The notes beneath the pieces are model-generated. The model saw nothing but the letters and a program-made list of their open reading frames with translations, was not told the DNA's origin and searched no databases. A DNA stretch of 47,492 nt, from the NCBI GenBank assembly GCA_043766985.1, contig JAYUHM010000242.1, positions 1 to 47,492 of the forward strand, in the 5' to 3' direction. The DNA is from JAAFIP01 sp043766985 (GTDB taxonomy: Bacteria; Pseudomonadota; Gammaproteobacteria; Burkholderiales; Burkholderiaceae_C). This document shows positions 42,365 through 47,492 of the stretch, in pieces (the stretch's first letter is position 1; each line of letters opens with the position of its first letter). A program made the position numbers and the translations under genes.

Positions 42365-45267
42365 TACGCGTAGTTCCTTTGTTCGCCAGCGCCAAACAGG
42401 TTGCTGGTGCAGCGGCCACAGATGGTGGGATGGGCAGGGTCAATGCCCACGTCAGCGCGGTAGTGCCAGCAGCGCTCGCACTTTACATGGTTGGAGGCAG
42501 TTACCACCGTAGATAGTGCGCTGCCAGCTACTAACGTGATAGCGGATGTGATGAAGACAAACTTGACATCCTCGCCCAACGAGGAGAGCAATGCAAAGTC
42601 ATCCGCAGGCACGGTGAGCTGTACTTCGGCTTGCAGCGAGCTACCCACCTTACCGTCGGCGCGCAGGGCTTCGATGTCTTTGTTCACCACATCGCGCAAC
42701 TCGCGAATACTGCTCCATTTGGCGTTCAGCGCTGCATCGGCTGCAGCCAGCGGCCAATACGTTTCGGTAAAAATCGTTCCGGTGGTGGACTTGCCAAAGT
42801 CTTTCCACGCCTCTTCGGCGGTGAAGCTCAAGAACGGCGCCATCCAGCGCAGCATGGCGTGGGTGATATTCCACAGCGCAGTTTGCGCGCTGCGCCGGGC
42901 CTTGGAATGGGTAGCGCTGGTGTAGAGGCGGTCTTTGAGAATGTCCAGGTAAAAGCCGCCCAAGTCTTCGCTGCAATACAGTTGCAGCTTGGCTACTACC
43001 GGGTGAAATTCGTACACCTTGTAGTGCGCCAAAATGTCGGCCTGCATGTGCGCCGCGCGGCTTAAGGCGTAGCGGTCAATCTCCAGCATCTCGCTCACGG
43101 GTACAGCGTCTTTGGTGGCGTCAAAGTCGCTGATGTTGGCCAGCAAAAACTTCAGCGTATTGCGGATGCGGCGGTAGGTGTCCACCACGCGTGCCAGGAT
43201 TTTGTCGTCGATGCTCAGGTCGCCCGAATAGTCTGTGCTGGCTGCCCACAGGCGGATGATCTCCGCGCCCATTTTGTCGCTGACCGCTTGCGGCGCCACC
43301 ACGTTGCCCATGCTCTTGCTCATCTTGCGGCCTTGGCCGTCCACGGTGAAACCGTGGGTTAGCAGGCCGCGGTAAGGCGCGCGGTCGTACATGGCACACG
43401 CGGTGAGCAATGAGCTGTGGAACCAGCCGCGGTGCTGGTCGTGGCCCTCCAGGTACAGGTCAGCCTCCGGTCCAGTCTCGTGTGCGCTGCCTGCGTGCGA
43501 GCCTTTGAGCACCGTGGTGTGGGTGGTGCCCGAGTCAAACCACACTTCCAGAATGTCGGCGCTCTTGGTGTATTGCTCGGCGTGCTCGGCGCCCACTTTG
43601 GTAAACAGCTCGGCGGTGCTGGCCTTGCTCCAAGCCTCGATGCCACCGGCTTGCACCATGCTCGCGGCCAGGTCGATCAACTCGGGTGTTTTGGGGTGCA
43701 GCTCGCCGCTGTCCATATGGGTAAACAGCGGCATGGGCACGCCCCAGCTGCGCTGGCGGCTGATGCACCAGTCGGGCCGGTTGGCAATCATGTCGCGCAA
43801 TCTGCCGCGGCCACTCTCGGGGAAGAAATTGGTTTGCTCAATGGCATCCAAGGCGAGCTGTCGCAAGGTCTTGCTGGCTTTGTCTTTGGTAAACACGCCA
43901 GCGGCGCCTGTGCCGCCCGTCGATACATCGTCGTCCATGCGGATAAACCACTGCGCTGCCGCGCGGTAGATGACGGGCGTTTTGTGCCGCCAGCAGTGCG
44001 GGTAGCTGTGCACGATGTTGGTGGTGGCAAAAAGACGATCTGACTGGCCCAGCACCTCGATCACGCGCTCGCAGGCCTTCCAGATGTTCAGGCCACCAAA
44101 CAACGGCAAGTCGTCGGCGTAGCGGCCATTGCCCTGCACTGGGTTCAAGATGTCGTCGTACTTCATGCCGTGTTTGACACAGCTATTAAAGTCTTCTACC
44201 CCGTAGGCGGGAGATGAATGCACCAGGCCCGTGCCGTCGTCTGCAGTGGCGTAGTCGGCCAGGTAGACGGGTGAGAAGCGCTGGTAACCCGCATGTGCGT
44301 CGTACAGTGGATGCTTGAAGTTGATGGCGGCTAAGTTTTTCCCCAGGGTGGTGGCGACTACTTTGCCTTCCAGCTTGTAGCGCTCCAGGCATTTGTCCAC
44401 CAGGCTCTCGGCCAGAACCAACAGGCCACGCACGGTGTCCACCAGCGCGTAGCTCAGCTCGGGGTTCAGGTTCAGCGCCTGGTTGGCCGGGATCGTCCAT
44501 GCAGTGGTGGTCCAGATGACGGCGAGGGCTTTTTGGCTGAGATTGGGCAGACCAAATGCGGTGGCCAATTTCTCGGGCTCGGCGCATTCAAAGCCCACAT
44601 CCAGGGTTTGCGATTTTTTGTCAGCGTATTCGATCTCAAACTCGGCCAATGATGAACCGCAGTCAAAGCACCAGTACACCGGCTTCAAACCGCGATAAAC
44701 AAAGCCACGCTCCATCACCCGCTTGAAGGCGCGGATTTCGTTGGCCTCGGTGTCAAAGTCCATGGTGCGATAAGGCTTGTCCCACTGGCCCAGCACGCCC
44801 AGGCGTTTGAAGTCCGCCATCTGCCCGGCAATTTGCTCGGTGGCAAAGGCGCGGCTCTTGGCCTGCATTTCGTCACGCGGCAGGTTGCGGCCATAGAGTT
44901 TTTCGATGGCGTTTTCAATCGGCAAACCGTGGCAGTCCCAGCCAGGGATGTACTGCGCGTCAAAGCCTTCCAGCTGGCGGGCTTTGACGATCATGTCTTT
45001 CAAGATTTTGTTGACCGCGTGGCCAATGTGGATCTGGCCGTTGGCGTAGGGAGGGCCGTCGTGCAGGATGAACTTGGGTTTGCCCAAACGCGAGTCGCGC
45101 AGGATTTTGTAGATGCCTTTATCGTCCCATTCTTTCACCCAACCCGGCTCGCGCTTGGGCAGGTCGCCGCGCATGGGGAAAGGGGTGTCGGGCAAATTCA
45201 GGGTCTTGCGGTAATCCACAGCAGGGGTTACGGCAGAGGTTGCTGTGGGGGTGGCTTGTTCGGTCAT
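42364..45267 (-). CDS. ileS: Isoleucine-tRNA ligase
   Basis: A 967-residue class Ia aminoacyl-tRNA synthetase. HIGH is at 80-83 (NGQIHIGHAVNK) and KMSKS at 648-652. The CP1 editing domain (WTTTAWTIPANQAL, THTTVLKGSHAG-like region) and the C-terminal zinc finger (KCERCWHYRADVG with a second CGRC pair) are present, so this is the bacterial, zinc-containing type. ATG 45267 lies 110 nt after ribF. No T-box or other leader structure was seen, in keeping with a Gram-negative genome. The codons near 42515-42545 weakly resemble half of the repeat. Confidence 0.97.
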   Translation of the reverse strand: MTEQATPTATSAVTPAVDYRKTLNLPDTPFPMRGDLPKREPGWVKEWDDKGIYKILRDSRLGKPKFILHDGPPYANGQIHIGHAVNKILKDMIVKARQLEGFDAQYIPGWDCHGLPIENAIEKLYGRNLPRDEMQAKSRAFATEQIAGQMADFKRLGVLGQWDKPYRTMDFDTEANEIRAFKRVMERGFVYRGLKPVYWCFDCGSSLAEFEIEYADKKSQTLDVGFECAEPEKLATAFGLPNLSQKALAVIWTTTAWTIPANQALNLNPELSYALVDTVRGLLVLAESLVDKCLERYKLEGKVVATTLGKNLAAINFKHPLYDAHAGYQRFSPVYLADYATADDGTGLVHSSPAYGVEDFNSCVKHGMKYDDILNPVQGNGRYADDLPLFGGLNIWKACERVIEVLGQSDRLFATTNIVHSYPHCWRHKTPVIYRAAAQWFIRMDDDVSTGGTGAAGVFTKDKASKTLRQLALDAIEQTNFFPESGRGRLRDMIANRPDWCISRQRSWGVPMPLFTHMDSGELHPKTPELIDLAASMVQAGGIEAWSKASTAELFTKVGAEHAEQYTKSADILEVWFDSGTTHTTVLKGSHAGSAHETGPEADLYLEGHDQHRGWFHSSLLTACAMYDRAPYRGLLTHGFTVDGQGRKMSKSMGNVVAPQAVSDKMGAEIIRLWAASTDYSGDLSIDDKILARVVDTYRRIRNTLKFLLANISDFDATKDAVPVSEMLEIDRYALSRAAHMQADILAHYKVYEFHPVVAKLQLYCSEDLGGFYLDILKDRLYTSATHSKARRSAQTALWNITHAMLRWMAPFLSFTAEEAWKDFGKSTTGTIFTETYWPLAAADAALNAKWSSIRELRDVVNKDIEALRADGKVGSSLQAEVQLTVPADDFALLSSLGEDVKFVFITSAITLVAGSALSTVVTASNHVKCERCWHYRADVGIDPAHPTICGRCTSNLFGAGEQRNYA

Positions 45268-45377
45268 GGGGCTAGCTCTTTAGATCGGGGCCATTATCGG
45301 GTGGCCATCAAAGGGGGCTCTGCGCGGCAGAGCGGCGAATAGGTAACGGTGGGGCAGGCAGCGGGGCCTTTGCCCCT

Positions 45378-46496
45378 TCAAATTCGCGGTAGGTGGTGAC
45401 TGGCTGACAAAGGCGTAAAACGCGATGCAAAAAACGCGCGCGCATCCAGGCAGTCTTTGGCAATACCTTGCGTCAAGGCGTCCAGACCGTCATATTTCAG
45501 CTCGTCGTGTAGTTTATGCAGCAGTTCCACACGGATGATTTTACCGTAGCCGGTGTCCAGCCCCAAGCCCGTGGGCCAGTCCAGGCAATGGGTCTCCAGC
45601 AGTACGCGGCCACCATTGACGTCGTCGGGGTCTAATGAGGGGCGAATACCCAGGTTGGCCACGCCTTGCAGGGGTACTGGGGTGAGGCCATGCACTAGCA
45701 CCGCAAAAATGCCGCTGGCGGCAGGCTTCCAGGCATGCGCGCGGGACGAAAAGCGCAGATTCAACGTGCGAAAACCCTGCGGATAGGCCCTTGACACGCC
45801 CAATTCCCGCCCCAGCTTGCGGCCATGCACGACATGGCCGGAGATGCTGTAGGGCCGGCCTAGCAGCTTGGCAGCGTCCTCCATGTGGCCTCGCGCCAGT
45901 GCGTCGCGCACAGCCGAGCTGGACACGCGCAGGCCGTGCACTTCGTAACTTTGCATACGGGCTACGTCAAAGCCTTGCGCGTCGCCCGCAGCATCCAGCA
46001 TGGCGTAGTCGCCTGCGCGCTGCGCGCCAAAGCGAAAATCGTCCCCTACCAGCACGTATTTCACGCCCAGCCCTTGCACCAGCACGTCGCTGATAAAGGC
46101 TTGCGCTGGCAGGCTGGCCAAGCTGGCATTGAACGGCAGCACCACCACCTGGTCGATGCCGCAGCGCGCCAGCTCGGTCAGTTTGTCGCGCAGGGTGGCG
46201 ATGCGCGCGGGGGCCAGGTCGGGTTTGCCAGCGCGGGCGGCAAAATAGTCGCGTGGGTGGGGCTCAAAGGTCATCACGCAGCTGGGCACTGCGCGGTGTG
46301 CTGCCTCGTTTTTAAGCAGCGCAATCATCGCCTGGTGGCCTCGGTGCACGCCGTCAAAGTTGCCAATGGTCAGGGCGCAACCCACGGCCTGGGCCGTTCC
46401 TGGTGGCACCGGGGACAGGGCCAAGACCGCCTGCGATAAGCCGCCGGGCGCAGCCAGCGAACTTTTTGCTCTGCTAAAGCCTCTAAACACTTTCAT
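45378..46496 (-). CDS. ribF: Bifunctional riboflavin kinase/FAD synthetase RibF
   Basis: A 372-residue bifunctional enzyme. The N-terminal FAD synthetase (nucleotidyltransferase) domain has TIGNFDGVHRGHQ at 43-55 and SSSAVRDAL. The C-terminal riboflavin kinase domain starts near SISGHVVHGRKLGRELG. The usual PTAN motif appears as RTLN in GFRTLNLRF, with extra residues before it, a variant I believe occurs in relatives. About 35 residues precede the first beta strand. It is the first gene of the ribF-ileS-lspA set. A short GGGGC/GCCCC hairpin without T-run follows the stop. Confidence 0.95.
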   Translation of the reverse strand: MKVFRGFSRAKSSLAAPGGLSQAVLALSPVPPGTAQAVGCALTIGNFDGVHRGHQAMIALLKNEAAHRAVPSCVMTFEPHPRDYFAARAGKPDLAPARIATLRDKLTELARCGIDQVVVLPFNASLASLPAQAFISDVLVQGLGVKYVLVGDDFRFGAQRAGDYAMLDAAGDAQGFDVARMQSYEVHGLRVSSSAVRDALARGHMEDAAKLLGRPYSISGHVVHGRKLGRELGVSRAYPQGFRTLNLRFSSRAHAWKPAASGIFAVLVHGLTPVPLQGVANLGIRPSLDPDDVNGGRVLLETHCLDWPTGLGLDTGYGKIIRVELLHKLHDELKYDGLDALTQGIAKDCLDARAFFASRFTPLSASHHLPRI

Positions 46497-46512
46497 TGTT
46501 GTGATTTTATAA

Positions 46513-46556
46513 GTATCAATTTAATAGCTGCTCGTGCTACATTCTATTGGGCTGGG
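46513..46556 (+). repeat. Dispersed hairpin repeat, copy 10 (between ribF and the HNH gene)
   Basis: A strong copy in the + orientation: ATCAATTTAATAGCTGC followed by TCGTGCTACATTCTATTGGG and CTGGGC. The right half ATTCTATTGGGCT is identical to consensus. It starts 17 nt upstream of the ribF ATG, within the divergent intergenic region, so it must overlap the ribF leader. Confidence 0.8.
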
Positions 46557-46570
46557 CAGGGTTTATTGCC

Positions 46571-46599
46571 TTAAAAGGGTCATTAAATTAGAGTATATT
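46571..46599 (+). promoter_or_regulatory. Candidate sigma-70 promoter for the HNH endonuclease gene
   Basis: TTAAAA (46571-46576) and TATATT (46594-46599) are separated by 17 nt. The -10 box matches consensus at five of six positions and the -35 box at four of six. A transcript starting near 46606 would have a leader of about 65 nt. This is inspection only. Confidence 0.35.
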
Positions 46600-46669
46600 G
46601 TGCTTTAAGACAGTGAAGTGGTGTTTTCCGGTGTGTTAGCAGTGTGTGTGAATTACTCGGAGGTGCGTT

Positions 46670-47227
46670 TTGAAGGTCTTGAAACTCTCAGCCCAAGGGC
46701 TCCCGCAGTCGTGGATTAGCTTGGAACAGGCGGTGACTCACTATGCCTCGGACGAGGTGCGCTGGGAGTCTGGCGGTGAAGTGGCGGTGTTCCATGGGGG
46801 GCATAACGCCGTCACGGGTTTGCAGTCCATCATCACCGTCAACAGCATCATCGGCACCAAGGGCGTGCCCAGCATCAACCCCTTTGACCTGCGCCCCGGC
46901 CTGACCAATGGCAAGCTGTTTGCGCGTGACCGCAACGTATGCGCCTACTGCGGCGCGCATTTCCACGAAGAAGAGCTCACACGCGAGCACATCATGCCCT
47001 ACGCGCAAAACGGCCAGGACGTGTGGATGAACGTGGTAACCGCCTGCCGCGCCTGCAATCACCGCAAGAGCAGCCGCACGCCCGAGCAAGCCCGCATGCC
47101 GCTGCTCTACGCGCCCTATGTCCCCAGCCTGTGGGAAGACTTCATTTTGCGTAACCGGCGCATTTTGGCCGACCAGATGGAGTTTTTAATGGCGCATTTG
47201 CCTAAAACCTCACGGCTTTACGCGTAA
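46670..47227 (+). CDS. HNH endonuclease family protein
   Basis: A 185-residue protein with a zinc-finger type HNH domain. C91/C94 (NVCAYCGAHF) and C126/C129 (ACRACNHRKS) bind zinc. H107 in REHIMP and N121 and H131 complete the HNH signature. The N-terminal 80 residues have no recognised domain. It starts at TTG 46670, supported by a strong GGAGGTG six bases upstream; no ATG is available in frame nearby. HNH proteins of this kind are widespread, with defence, repair or unknown functions; none can be assigned. A terminator follows directly. Confidence 0.88.
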   Translation: MKVLKLSAQGLPQSWISLEQAVTHYASDEVRWESGGEVAVFHGGHNAVTGLQSIITVNSIIGTKGVPSINPFDLRPGLTNGKLFARDRNVCAYCGAHFHEEELTREHIMPYAQNGQDVWMNVVTACRACNHRKSSRTPEQARMPLLYAPYVPSLWEDFILRNRRILADQMEFLMAHLPKTSRLYA

Positions 47228-47241
47228 AGCCGCTTACGTAT

Positions 47242-47278
47242 AAAAAAAGGCACCGCGTCACTGACCGGTGCCTTTTTT
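47242..47278 (+). terminator. Intrinsic terminator after the HNH gene
   Basis: A 7-bp stem GGCACCG (47249-47255) with CGGTGCC (47266-47272), a ten-base loop, six T downstream and seven A upstream. The A/T flanks extend the stem, so it may work in both directions. Confidence 0.9.
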
Positions 47279-47482
47279 ATGTGCAGCGCAGCTTTGCGCC
47301 GCGCTACCGCCCGGTGGCAGTAACCCCGCAAGTAACCACAAACTCCACCCGGTTAGCAGGCGGTGACGCCAAAGGCGTAGGCGGCAAGTTGGGAATAACC
47401 CTATTTCCGGCAGTTGAAAGGCCATAAACCGTCTGCAAGCTAGACTACAAGCCAATTTCAACGGATTTGCGAGGGTCACCAA

Positions 47483-47492
47483 ATGGGTGAAG
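47483..47492 (+). CDS. First codons of a gene running off the window
   Basis: ATG 47483 is preceded by GAGGGT (47471-47476) at suitable spacing, and the sequence ends after MGE. The product cannot be identified. The 200 nt before it (47279-47482) hold no gene. They include an imperfect inverted repeat, GGGAATAACCCTATTTCC at 47391-47408, that could be an operator. Confidence 0.3.

Noticed and set aside
42510..42550. Codons in ileS resembling half of the dispersed repeat on the minus strand (GCTATCACGTTAGTAGCTG)
   Set aside because: Only the left half matches, about 14 of 19 positions, and the right half does not. Not enough to call a copy, though the rare TTA, GTA and CTA codons make it worth scoring.
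45362..45376. GGGGC/GCCCC hairpin after ribF as a terminator
   Set aside because: Short stem, no T-run. ribF, ileS and lspA are probably co-transcribed through it.
46580..46615. AGAGTATATTGTGCTTTAA as a second repeat copy next to 46513
   Set aside because: Only the TGTGCT core fits, and the TATATT is better explained as a -10 box.
1..47492. CRISPR arrays, tRNA genes, insertion sequences, prophage
   Set aside because: Nothing with the required structure or proteins was found in the window. The dispersed repeats are far apart and lack uniform spacers.

Overview
The window is about 47.5 kb of moderately GC-rich DNA with a dense, mostly plus-strand gene layout. The gene content points to a betaproteobacterium of the order Burkholderiales, most likely family Comamonadaceae (Rhodoferax/Polaromonas-like). 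The reasons are the uninterrupted dcw cluster ending in lpxC, a meso-DAP type MurE, a tripartite tricarboxylate (Tct/Bug) transporter, DUF3422 and DUF1853 proteins, and the ribF-ileS-lspA order. Genus is not decidable from sequence alone. No tRNA, rRNA, CRISPR array, transposase or phage gene was seen.

Region 1 (1-17967) is the division and cell-wall (dcw) cluster: mraZ (3' end), rsmH, ftsL, ftsI, murE, murF, mraY, murD, ftsW, murG, murC, ddlB, ftsQ, ftsA, ftsZ, then an intrinsic terminator and lpxC. From rsmH to ftsQ nearly every stop overlaps the next start by 1-11 nt. These genes make the UDP-MurNAc-pentapeptide (MurC-F, Ddl), lipid I and II (MraY, MurG), and the septal synthase and Z-ring (FtsW/I/L/Q/A/Z). 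LpxC commits carbon to lipid A.

Region 2 (17980-23234) continues the envelope theme: a coiled-coil single-pass membrane protein, an RNase II-family exonuclease, a TonB-like protein and the monofunctional transglycosylase MtgA. Region 3 (23310-30182) has a GMC oxidoreductase and an NAD(P)-binding epimerase-like protein on the minus strand. Divergent from them is an overlapping plus-strand set: ferredoxin-type reductase, UDG-superfamily DNA glycosylase, spermidine-synthase-like protein and a PilB/GspE-type ATPase. Region 4 (30320-34692) is tctB-tctA-terminator-tctC followed by a DUF3422 membrane protein. Region 5 (34704-40058) holds an XRE-type regulator divergent from a gamma-glutamyltransferase, an EamA transporter, a quinone oxidoreductase and a DUF1853 protein. 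Region 6 (40068-47227) has a Na/Pi-cotransporter-like protein, lspA, ileS and ribF on the minus strand and an HNH endonuclease on the plus strand with its own terminator. The window ends at the first codons of another gene.

The most unusual signal is a dispersed repeat of about 43-50 bp with a small AGCA-N5-TGCT hairpin at its centre. I find nine convincing copies and one doubtful one, found by eye. Some are intergenic, but several lie inside or at the edges of reading frames: murE (apparent in-frame insertion), murF, murG and the DNA glycosylase (repeat sequence encodes the protein with no obvious change in length), the murC stop/ddlB leader, and the start codon and N-terminus of the EamA transporter. 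This resembles in concept the Rickettsia palindromic elements, but the sequence is different, and the apparent overwriting of conserved coding segments without length change is unexpected.
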